From Spirochaeta sp. (GTDB lineage: Bacteria > Spirochaetota > Spirochaetia > UBA9216), in the NCBI GenBank assembly GCA_003454605.1, contig DMKD01000044.1:1-18749 (forward strand): a stretch of DNA of 18,749 nucleotides. The letters run 5' to 3'. The notes beneath the pieces are model-generated. The model ran no database searches. It had not been told where the DNA came from and worked only from the letters and a program-made list of their open reading frames with translations. The translations under genes and the position numbers were made by a program. How positions within the stretch are numbered: position 1 is the first letter of the stretch; every line of letters starts with the position of its first letter. This document shows positions 1 through 8,058 of this stretch, piece by piece.

Positions 1-53
1 CCAATACTATTAACAATTTTTCTCCCCAAATTAATTGTAACTTTATTGTTCAT
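1..53 (+). other. Sequence upstream of the glycogen operon
   Basis: This AT-rich leader precedes the branching enzyme gene. No Shine-Dalgarno sequence is visible in the 15 bases before the ATG at 54. The reading frame stays open to the window edge, so an earlier start outside the window cannot be excluded. No confident promoter was identified; the real operon promoter probably lies further upstream. Confidence 0.4.
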
Positions 54-2039
54 ATGACTAAGCCCCCCCTACTTATACAGAATGATCCCTGGCTGGAGCC
101 CTATACAGAAGCCATAGTAAGGCGCATGAGCAAGACAGCGGACAGGGAGAAAACTCTGGCTGGAGATGGTTCTCTCCAGTCTTTTGCCAGTGGTCACCTC
201 TGGTTTGGTCTGCACAGGCAAGAACATGGATGGGTGATGCGCGAATGGGCTCCCCATGCCAGGGAGATTTTCCTTATCGGCACATTTAACAACTGGCAAG
301 CTGGGGAGAAATTCCGGTTTAAAAGACTCGACCACGGCAACTGGGAGATGAAGCTGGATGATGAAGCCATTGCACATGGGGACCTGTATAAAATACTGGT
401 ACGCTGGGAGGGTGGTGAAGGAAATAGAATCCCAGCATGGTGTACACGGGTGGTGCAGGATTCGGAAACTAAAGTTTTTGATGCACAGGTGTGGGATCCG
501 GATCATTCCTATCAATGGCTTAATCCTTTGCCGGATCTTAAAGACCTCCAACCTATCATCTATGAAGCCCATATTGGCATGGCTACAGAAGCCTATAAGG
601 TTGGAAGCTATACTGAATTCCGCGAAAAAGTCTTACCTCATGTGGTCCGTGGAGGGTACAATACATTGCAGCTAATGGCCGTACAGGAACACCCCTATTA
701 CGGCTCATTTGGTTACCATGTCTCTAATTTCTTTGCATCCAGTTCGCGCTTTGGTACTCCCGAAGAATTGAAGGAGCTTATTGATGAAGCCCATGAGCAA
801 AATATTGCAGTAATTATGGATATTGTACATTCTCATGCTGTAAAGAATGAGAATGAGGGACTGGGACTGCTTGATGGTGACCCGGCACAATTTTTCCATG
901 GCGACCACCGGAGGGAACATGTGGCATGGGATTCTCTCTGCTTCGATTACGGCAAAAATGAGGTAAGTCATTTTCTTCTTTCCAATGTGAACTACTGGCT
1001 CACAGAGTTCAAATTTGATGGATTCAGATTCGACGGGGTCACCAGTATGCTATACTATGACCATGGTCTGGAAAGGGATTTTACTTCCTATGATTTCTAT
1101 TTTGATGGAGGACAGGATGAAGATGCCATTACTTACCTGAGTCTTGCCAATAAGATGATCCAGGAGATCAGACCTGGAGCCCTGTCCATTGCTGAGGATA
1201 TGAGTGGTTATCCAGGGCTGGCTGTTCCTGCAGATCAGGGTGGCCTTGGTTTTAACTACCGGCTGGCCATGGGGACTCCCGATTACTGGATTAAGACTAT
1301 CAAAGAAAAAGCTGATGAAGCATGGAATGTTTCTGAAATTTTTCATGAACTTACTTCCAAACGGGCCGACGAGAAGACTATTGCTTATGCCGAATCCCAT
1401 GATCAGGCCCTGGTGGGCGATAAGACTATTATCTTTCGCCTCATTGATAAAGATATGTACTGGCACATGAACCGGGACTCTCAGAGTCTGGTAGTGGATC
1501 GCGGGATTGCTCTCCATAAAATGATCCGGCTGATCACAGCTGCTACTGCAGGCAACGGCTATCTCAACTTCATGGGTAACGAATTCGGTCATCCTGAATG
1601 GATCGATTTCCCGCGGGAGGGCAACGGCTGGAGTTATCACTACGCCAGGCGACAGTGGTCGCTTGCTGATAATCCCGAATTACGATATTCAAGGCTGCTT
1701 GCATTCTCGACAGCCATGCTGACTGAATGCTTCGCGTCTCTTGACTCAAAGATGGCTGAGCTGCTGCACGTGCATGATGCCGACGGTGTTATTGCCTATC
1801 AGAGAGGCGGCTTGTTTTATGCAATTAATATTAACCCTGTAAACTCATTTATGGACTATGGTATCCGAACTGCCGAGGGACAGTGGGAACTTGTTTTAAA
1901 TACCGATTCGAAAAAGTTTGACGGCCAGGGCAGAATCCCCGATGAACTGATATTGGACACATGCAGGAGTATTGACGGTATTGACCGTTTGAGTTTATAT
2001 TTGCCTGCACAAACAGGACTTGTATTCAGGCGGAAATAA
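54..2039 (+). CDS. glgB: 1,4-alpha-glucan branching enzyme, eukaryotic-like (GH13_8) type
   Basis: Cytosolic enzyme that cuts alpha-1,4 chains and re-attaches them as alpha-1,6 branches in glycogen. Over 661 residues it shows a short N-terminal helical part (NDPWLEPY), a CBM48-like beta domain (EWAPHAREIFLIGTFNNW), a GH13 barrel and a C-terminal beta domain. The catalytic triad is visible: nucleophile D327 in GFRFDGVTSMLY, acid/base E381 in AEDMSG, and D450 in AESHDQALVGDK. NFMGNEFGHPEW and SYHYARRQ follow. These match animal/fungal GBE1 block by block, including HSHA and FASSSR(F/Y)GTPEEL, and differ from the E. coli GlgB type (GH13_9). It is the first visible gene of the operon, 2 bp before the debranching gene. 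The start has no clear ribosome-binding site, but the NDPWLEPY block near the start is conserved, so the N-terminus should be nearly right. Confidence 0.95.
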   Translation: MTKPPLLIQNDPWLEPYTEAIVRRMSKTADREKTLAGDGSLQSFASGHLWFGLHRQEHGWVMREWAPHAREIFLIGTFNNWQAGEKFRFKRLDHGNWEMKLDDEAIAHGDLYKILVRWEGGEGNRIPAWCTRVVQDSETKVFDAQVWDPDHSYQWLNPLPDLKDLQPIIYEAHIGMATEAYKVGSYTEFREKVLPHVVRGGYNTLQLMAVQEHPYYGSFGYHVSNFFASSSRFGTPEELKELIDEAHEQNIAVIMDIVHSHAVKNENEGLGLLDGDPAQFFHGDHRREHVAWDSLCFDYGKNEVSHFLLSNVNYWLTEFKFDGFRFDGVTSMLYYDHGLERDFTSYDFYFDGGQDEDAITYLSLANKMIQEIRPGALSIAEDMSGYPGLAVPADQGGLGFNYRLAMGTPDYWIKTIKEKADEAWNVSEIFHELTSKRADEKTIAYAESHDQALVGDKTIIFRLIDKDMYWHMNRDSQSLVVDRGIALHKMIRLITAATAGNGYLNFMGNEFGHPEWIDFPREGNGWSYHYARRQWSLADNPELRYSRLLAFSTAMLTECFASLDSKMAELLHVHDADGVIAYQRGGLFYAININPVNSFMDYGIRTAEGQWELVLNTDSKKFDGQGRIPDELILDTCRSIDGIDRLSLYLPAQTGLVFRRK

Positions 2040-2041
2040 AT

Positions 2042-4054
2042 ATGGAAAATCTCGATGGAGTTTTCAGGTGTCCCTTCCTCCTTGATGGAAAGAGCAAAAC
2101 GGAATGGCTGGAAACAAACGGGACTGGGGCTTTTGCCTCGTCAACTATAATAGAGCGAAACGACCGAAAGTATCACGGACTTCTCGTTACTCCGATTGAC
2201 GGATACGAAGGACGATATCATATACTATCTGCTGTCGATGCTGTTTTTGATGCTGATAGTGAAATACACACTGGAACAACACGTTATCCCGACGCACATT
2301 ATCCTGATGGATGGAAAAACCTTGATAATGTGAGACTTATCCCTTTTAAACGATGGGAATACGGTCGGAAAGGCATCAGGATAACAAAAGAGATCTTCAT
2401 GCGCGAGGGTGAAGCAGCAGTATATATCGTATATTATCTGGTTGATGGACCGGAGAGCATTAATGCTGATCTCAAATTTTTATTCACCTATCGGAATGTA
2501 CATGATCTCACATGTGAAAATGATGGGATAAACACCGGTATCGATAATAAGCCGGATTGTATTAGAATCAGGCCCTATGATGGATTACCGCAGGCAGAAA
2601 TAAATTTCTCAGGCAGCTGGACGCAATCAGGCGCTATGTACTGGGATAAGAATATCTGCTATGAATCTGAAAAAGAACGCGGACATGAGTGGGTTGAAGA
2701 TAGATTCGTTCCGGGAAATACGACTATAAGCCTGGAAAAAGGGAAACCCTTTGTCGTTCGCGTCAGTATTGATGAGACTGAATCTATCGGCTCCGATAAG
2801 CTTATAAAAAACTATAATGATGAAAAAAAAGAACGCGAAGATGGCTTTGCTGTTCCTTCAAACGGTATTGAACTGCTGAAACAGCAATCGCATCATTTCA
2901 TCCTTAAAAATCCATCCGGGAAGAAATCAATTAACGCCGGATATCCATGGTTTGGAGAGTGGGGCCGCGATACAATGCTTGCTCTGCCGGGGCTCACCTT
3001 CTACAGCGGCAGGACTGAATTGGGAATAGCCATACTAAGTGATTACATCTCAATGATAAAAGATGGTCTTCTTCCGAATACCCTCGGCGACACTCAGGGC
3101 TATACATCCTATAACTCGATAGATGCAGGCCTGCTTTTCTGCTGGGCAATCAATAAACTTATCGATTTCGGTTACGGCGGCCGGCCGGAAGAGATCTCCG
3201 TTCTTGTTAAAACATTTTTACCAGCCGTTGAGCAAATTGTTACGGCAATGTTTGAAGGGTCTGTGCCGAATGCCGGTTTGAATAATAAGGGGCTTATGTA
3301 TTCAGGAACGGTAGCTACCCAGTTGACCTGGATGGATGCAACAGCCTGGGGAAAACCCGTTACGCCCAGGCAGGGATATGCTGTTGAATTAAACGCCCTC
3401 TGGTATGACGCGCTGTATTTGTATAATTATTTGAGTGAGAAAGCCGGTGCTGAACTACCTGCCAAAGCCAGGCAGCTTCTTCAGGATCTGCCGTCAGAAT
3501 TTCAGAGTCTGTTCATGCTTGATGAAGGATATCTGAGTGATACGGTAAATGACTACGGTCCCGATAAAAAATTAAGGCCTAATATGCTGTTTGCATCATC
3601 AGCCCGTCCCGGACTCTTATCCCTGGAACAAAGGCGAAGCGTTTCACAGGCAGCTGAGAAGCATCTTCTTACTGAATTCGGTTTGAGGACATTATCTCCT
3701 TCTGATCACGAATTCAAGAATGTGTATTCAGGCGGACCGGATGAACGGGACAGTAAGTATCATCAGGGGACAGTTTGGCCCTGGCTTCTTGGAATAATGA
3801 TAGAATCATCATTAATGACGGATGAAGATATTGCAAAAAAATCAATATTCTGGTCAGATTATATAGAAAAATTACTCTCGTCTCATCTAACACGCGATGG
3901 ATGGGGATCAGTCTCTGAAATCTTCGACGGATTAATTCCGCGTGGAGGCAAGGGAACTTTTGCACAGGCGTGGAGCTGCGGAGAAATTATTAGATCCGCG
4001 GAAATAATTAACATGGTAAAGAGAAATGGAAATAATAAAGAAGGGAAACACTAA
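2042..4054 (+). CDS. Glycogen debranching enzyme, amylo-alpha-1,6-glucosidase (GH133, prokaryotic GDE type)
   Basis: Predicted to hydrolyse the alpha-1,6-linked glucose left at branch points of glycogen. The 670-residue protein begins with a GDE_N-type domain (ETNGTGAFASSTI, DRKYHGLLV, about residues 1-220). An (alpha/alpha)6 GDE_C domain follows, with W-F-G-E-W-G-R-D at 303-310, HQGTVWPW at 574-581 and a late SCGEIIRSAEI. Length fits the archaeal/bacterial single-domain GDE family, which lacks the GH13 half of the eukaryotic enzyme. The ATG lies 2 bp after the branching enzyme stop, with AGGCGGAAA as a likely ribosome-binding site inside the upstream gene. Its 3' end overlaps glgP by 29 bp. 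It probably works with the GH13 protein two genes downstream, which could supply the glucanotransferase step. Family assignment is firm; exact substrate range is inferred. Confidence 0.92.
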   Translation: MENLDGVFRCPFLLDGKSKTEWLETNGTGAFASSTIIERNDRKYHGLLVTPIDGYEGRYHILSAVDAVFDADSEIHTGTTRYPDAHYPDGWKNLDNVRLIPFKRWEYGRKGIRITKEIFMREGEAAVYIVYYLVDGPESINADLKFLFTYRNVHDLTCENDGINTGIDNKPDCIRIRPYDGLPQAEINFSGSWTQSGAMYWDKNICYESEKERGHEWVEDRFVPGNTTISLEKGKPFVVRVSIDETESIGSDKLIKNYNDEKKEREDGFAVPSNGIELLKQQSHHFILKNPSGKKSINAGYPWFGEWGRDTMLALPGLTFYSGRTELGIAILSDYISMIKDGLLPNTLGDTQGYTSYNSIDAGLLFCWAINKLIDFGYGGRPEEISVLVKTFLPAVEQIVTAMFEGSVPNAGLNNKGLMYSGTVATQLTWMDATAWGKPVTPRQGYAVELNALWYDALYLYNYLSEKAGAELPAKARQLLQDLPSEFQSLFMLDEGYLSDTVNDYGPDKKLRPNMLFASSARPGLLSLEQRRSVSQAAEKHLLTEFGLRTLSPSDHEFKNVYSGGPDERDSKYHQGTVWPWLLGIMIESSLMTDEDIAKKSIFWSDYIEKLLSSHLTRDGWGSVSEIFDGLIPRGGKGTFAQAWSCGEIIRSAEIINMVKRNGNNKEGKH

Positions 4055-6455
4055 AGAAGAGCTGAAGCAGAGTTTTTTAGAACATCTGAAATACAGCCTT
4101 GCTGTAAATCTTGAGAACAGTCACGGCACCGATAAATATCTCGCCCTTGCGCGTGCGGTCAGAGACCGGATCATTGAGAGATGGTTTGAAACCAAAAAAA
4201 CCCATGAAGGCGCAAAAGCGAAAAGTATCAATTATTTTTCTTTTGAGTTCCTGATGGGCAGGGCAATGTCAAATAACATGATTAATCTCGGCATAAAAGA
4301 TGAGATTGACAGCATGCTTGAGGAAGAAGGTATTAAGTGGGAAGAGATAAAGTCGGCCATGGTCGATTCAGGTCTCGGCAACGGCGGTCTTGGAAGGCTT
4401 GCGGCTTGTTTCCTGGATTCACTGGCAACGATGGAGATCCCTGCCTACGGATATGGTCTCAGATATAAATACGGCTTTTTTAAACAGGCAATCTTAAACG
4501 GTTATCAGATAGAAGAAGCAGACGACTGGCTTAAGTTTAAAAACCCGTGGGAGATCAGGCGAAATGACATCCGGGTTACCGTTCAGTTCGGGGGACGGGT
4601 CGCCCGCAACAAGAAAGGGCAGAGTTTCTGGGTAGATACAGATGATATTATTGGCATCCCGTATGATACCCCGATAGTCGGCTACGGCGGGAACACTGTA
4701 AACACCCTCAGATTGTGGGATTCAAAAAGCTCGGAGCAGTTTGATTATCAGGCATTCAACGAGGGTGATTATTTTAATTCGGTTGATGAAGAGGTTCTTG
4801 CTGAAACGCTGACGAAGGTTCTCTATCCGAACGACGCCATTTATTCCGGACGTGAGCTGAGGTTTCGGCAGCAGTTTTTTTTCGTGAGTGCGTCGCTTCA
4901 GGACCTTTTCAGGAGGTTCAGGAAATATGAGCTTCCGATCAAAGAATTCCCCAAAAGGATGGCTGTACAGCTTAATGACACCCATCCGGCAATTGCGGTA
5001 GCCGAACTTATGCGGCTGCTGGTGGATATTGAAGAGCTGGACTGGGATGATGCCTGGGATATTACCAATGAAACTCTTGGATATACAAACCATACTCTGA
5101 TGCCTGAGGCTCTTGAGACCTGGCCGGTTTCGATGTTTGAGAAATTTCTGCCGCGTCATCTTGAGATCATCTATCAGATAAATCATTTTTTCCTTCAGAA
5201 AGTTACCGGCTTATATCCCGGTGATATGAACAAGCTTGCTAATCTTTCATTGATCAGTGAAGAGGGGGGCAAGAGGATAAAGATGGCGCCGCTTGCAATC
5301 CTCGGTTCTCATTCGGTCAACGGTGTTGCCGAGCTTCACTCACGGCTTGTTAAAGAAAAACTCGTTCCGGATTTTTATGATATGTTTCCGGAGCGTTTCA
5401 ATAATAAGACCAACGGCATTACCCAGCGGCGCTGGCTTCTTAAATCGAATCCAGGACTCTCCGAACTGATCACTGCATCCATCGGCGACGGCTGGATAAC
5501 AAAGCTCGATGAACTCAAAAACCTTGAGAAATACGCCGATGATAGAGCCTTCCTTGACAGTTTGTATGGTGTGAAGAGAAATAATAAGGTTATTTTCTCG
5601 GATTACTGCAGAAAGGAATGGGGATATAAGATAGACCCCGATACAATTTTTGATGTTCAGGTTAAACGGATACATGAGTATAAAAGACAGCTGTTGAATA
5701 TCCTGCATGTGATATCCCTTTATAACCAAGTACGCAACGGGGAAAGCATTCAGCCGAGGACCTTTATTTTCAGCGGCAAGGCGGCTCCGGGGTATGATGC
5801 GGCCAAGCTGATCATTAAACTTATAAATAACGTCAGCAAGGTTGTTAACGGCGATAAATCTATAAACGGACAGATTAAGGTATTCTTTCTGCCGAACTAC
5901 AGCGTATCTCTTGCTGAAAGAATTTTTCCGGCAGCAGAGTTGTCTGAGCAGATATCAACTGCAGGTACAGAGGCCTCCGGAACAGGAAATATGAAATTCA
6001 TGCTTAACGGAGCATTGACAATAGGAACCCTCGATGGTGCAAATATCGAGATTCTAGAGGAAGCCGGAGAGGATAATATGTTTATTTTCGGACTGAAAAC
6101 CGAAGAGGTTGAAGACCGCAGAATGAACTATAATCCGAAAGATTATCTGGCTGATGAGGAAATAGCCGGTGTATTCAGACTTCTTAAAAGCGGATATTTC
6201 AATATCAGTGAGCCTGATATCTTCGAATCGCTAATTTATAATCTCTTAGAGCATGATCATTATATGCACCTTGCGGACCTTGGGTCTTACATTGATATTC
6301 AGAAACAGGCCGGTTTAAAGTATGCCGATAAAAACGACTGGATGCGTTCTTCTCTTATGAATATTGCGAATTCAGGCAAGTTTTCATCTGACCGTACAAT
6401 AGCTGAGTACGCTGAAGATATCTGGAATATAAAGGCATGTCATGTCAAAAAATAA
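4026..6455 (+). CDS. glgP: Glycogen/starch/alpha-glucan phosphorylase
   Basis: Phosphorolyses terminal alpha-1,4 glucose from glycogen to glucose-1-phosphate using pyridoxal phosphate (GT35, cytosolic). The 809-residue length is normal for the family. Diagnostic blocks are present in order: GNGGLGRLAACFLDS, YGLRYKYGFF, QLNDTHPAIAV, HTLMPEALE, NKTNGITQRRW, QVKRIHEYKRQLLN, FSGKAAPGY, and the PLP site EASGTGNMKFMLNG, whose cofactor lysine is K657. TIGTLDGANIEI follows. The ATG at 4026 lies inside the end of the debranching gene, with AAAGAG just upstream; the first homologous block is only about 20 residues in, so this start is credible. It overlaps the next gene by 14 bp. Its limit products on branched glycogen are the substrates for the two debranching candidates encoded on either side. 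Confidence 0.97.
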   Translation: MEIIKKGNTKEELKQSFLEHLKYSLAVNLENSHGTDKYLALARAVRDRIIERWFETKKTHEGAKAKSINYFSFEFLMGRAMSNNMINLGIKDEIDSMLEEEGIKWEEIKSAMVDSGLGNGGLGRLAACFLDSLATMEIPAYGYGLRYKYGFFKQAILNGYQIEEADDWLKFKNPWEIRRNDIRVTVQFGGRVARNKKGQSFWVDTDDIIGIPYDTPIVGYGGNTVNTLRLWDSKSSEQFDYQAFNEGDYFNSVDEEVLAETLTKVLYPNDAIYSGRELRFRQQFFFVSASLQDLFRRFRKYELPIKEFPKRMAVQLNDTHPAIAVAELMRLLVDIEELDWDDAWDITNETLGYTNHTLMPEALETWPVSMFEKFLPRHLEIIYQINHFFLQKVTGLYPGDMNKLANLSLISEEGGKRIKMAPLAILGSHSVNGVAELHSRLVKEKLVPDFYDMFPERFNNKTNGITQRRWLLKSNPGLSELITASIGDGWITKLDELKNLEKYADDRAFLDSLYGVKRNNKVIFSDYCRKEWGYKIDPDTIFDVQVKRIHEYKRQLLNILHVISLYNQVRNGESIQPRTFIFSGKAAPGYDAAKLIIKLINNVSKVVNGDKSINGQIKVFFLPNYSVSLAERIFPAAELSEQISTAGTEASGTGNMKFMLNGALTIGTLDGANIEILEEAGEDNMFIFGLKTEEVEDRRMNYNPKDYLADEEIAGVFRLLKSGYFNISEPDIFESLIYNLLEHDHYMHLADLGSYIDIQKQAGLKYADKNDWMRSSLMNIANSGKFSSDRTIAEYAEDIWNIKACHVKK

Positions 6456-8058
6456 TGGACTGCTCGTTTCTGCCTACAGTTTAAAACTTCTTGTAAACGG
6501 CGGGGAGATAGAGCAATCCAGTCTGATAAGAATCACAGAGAATGATACTTTCCGTCTTGAACTGGAATTGAACAGTGAGGAGGTAATAAATAAGGTATAT
6601 CTGCATACCGATATGACCTCAGATCACCTTCAATTACTGCCCCTGAAGAAAAACGGGGGAAGTTACTATACTGAGATGAAACCAGTCCGTTGCGGTCGGA
6701 CATCTTTCAGGTTCGCCGCCGAGACTGATGAGGCGGTTTTATGGGAACCGGATGATTATCATCAGATATTAACGGATCCGGCTTTTATGGATTCAGTACG
6801 CATGTATACATTGATACCTAATATCACCGGTCCTGTAAGCGCCTGGACTGAAAAACTCGCTGACATTCATCGTATGGGTTTCAATGCTGTTCACATTCTG
6901 CCGTTCACAAGCATGGGTGCTTCAGAAAGCCCGTATTCCGCAGCAGATCTCTTCAGTATCGATGATGTATACGGCGGTTCGATCGATGAGTTTAAAAAAT
7001 TCACCGAAACAGCTGCACAACTCGGCATTATTATCTGTCTGGATATAGTCCTGAATCATGTCGGCAGCGACAATATTATCTGCCGGGAGCATGGAAACTG
7101 GATAGTGCCGGATAGAAGCAGATCCGACGGCATGAAACGTGCCGGCTGCTATCATCATGACAGCTGGATAAGCTGGGAGGACCTTGTTCTCGTTAACTAT
7201 GATCATCCCGACCTGTCAAGCCGCTATGAAATATATGACTACATGCTGGCCTATGTCCTTTTTTGGATTGAAGCTTCCGGCGGCGAGAATGTGATGCTGA
7301 GGCTGGACAATCTTCATTCATCGAATACTCATTTTATTAAATGGATCATCCCTGAAATAAGAAAAAAGCATCCCGGAATAATAATTCTTTCAGAGTTCTT
7401 CGGTGCAGATAGTCAAATCGATGAAGCTGTATCCGATTACGGTCTAAACCTGATCACGGCAAATAGCTGGGAATTCCCCTTTGCGCCCGATCTACAGAGA
7501 TATATTTCATCGATACATAATCGCGGCGGTTCGGTAAAATATTTCCTCTCGCCTGTATCCCATGATACTGAATCAGCAGCAGAGCTCTTCGGAACGGCTG
7601 ATTCATCCATACCCCGTTTTGCCGCATGTGCTTTGATGGGTACAGGCATTACCGGAACGGTGCAGGGCTATGAGAAGGGGATTGAGCAGAAAATTAATTT
7701 CATAGGCAGAAATCCTGAGATGCCCGAAGAGAGTGAACGAGACTACGGCAGTTTCATTGCTGAAGTAAACAAGCTTCTGGAGAAGGAAAAATGTCTTCAC
7801 GAGAAGGCAAATATAGAGTTTTATGACACATGCAATGACAGCCTGATTGTCTGCAGAAGAAGGGATGTAGAAGGGGGCAGTATTTTAATAGCAGTCAATC
7901 TCGATATCTATAATACTCATCATCTTGATTATCCTATTATCGGTGGTGCCGATACAGTTCTGAATGAAAGAGCAGAGGTGGCACATGACAGAAATGATGA
8001 TAGAATACATATAAAACTTGAGGCATGCGGCGTGTGTGCAGTAAGGACAGGAAGATGA
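6442..8058 (+). CDS. GH13 protein resembling the 4-alpha-glucanotransferase domain of eukaryotic debranching enzyme (AGL)
   Basis: A 538-residue alpha-amylase-superfamily protein. An N-terminal beta domain (about 1-110) is followed by a GH13 barrel: NAVHILPFTSMG, DIVLNHVGSDN, nucleophile D289 in MLRLDNLHSS, acid/base E318 in ILSEFFG and D375 in SHDTES. RLDNLHS corresponds to RLDNCHS of eukaryotic AGL. From memory of the human sequence, the distance from this aspartate to the glutamate (29 residues) is the same and needs no gap. The stretch from YTLIPNITGPVSAW to FTSMGASESPYS also matches the AGL layout. The large AGL insertions and C-terminal glucosidase half are absent. It overlaps glgP by 14 bp (AAAGG precedes the ATG) and glgA by 4 bp. 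Likely role: moving malto-oligosaccharide stubs from branches before the GH133 enzyme removes the last glucose. A plain amylase or other glucanotransferase remains possible. Confidence 0.82.
   Translation: MSKNNGLLVSAYSLKLLVNGGEIEQSSLIRITENDTFRLELELNSEEVINKVYLHTDMTSDHLQLLPLKKNGGSYYTEMKPVRCGRTSFRFAAETDEAVLWEPDDYHQILTDPAFMDSVRMYTLIPNITGPVSAWTEKLADIHRMGFNAVHILPFTSMGASESPYSAADLFSIDDVYGGSIDEFKKFTETAAQLGIIICLDIVLNHVGSDNIICREHGNWIVPDRSRSDGMKRAGCYHHDSWISWEDLVLVNYDHPDLSSRYEIYDYMLAYVLFWIEASGGENVMLRLDNLHSSNTHFIKWIIPEIRKKHPGIIILSEFFGADSQIDEAVSDYGLNLITANSWEFPFAPDLQRYISSIHNRGGSVKYFLSPVSHDTESAAELFGTADSSIPRFAACALMGTGITGTVQGYEKGIEQKINFIGRNPEMPEESERDYGSFIAEVNKLLEKEKCLHEKANIEFYDTCNDSLIVCRRRDVEGGSILIAVNLDIYNTHHLDYPIIGGADTVLNERAEVAHDRNDDRIHIKLEACGVCAVRTGR

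Noticed and set aside
1050..1640. A 196-codon open frame antisense to the branching enzyme gene.
   Set aside because: It lies opposite conserved catalytic blocks of GH13_8 and shows no recognisable motif of its own.
8025..8054. Earlier start for glgA.
   Set aside because: The extra ten residues are unlike the family N-terminus, while the ATG at 8055 has AAGGACAGGAAG before it and forms an ATGA overlap.
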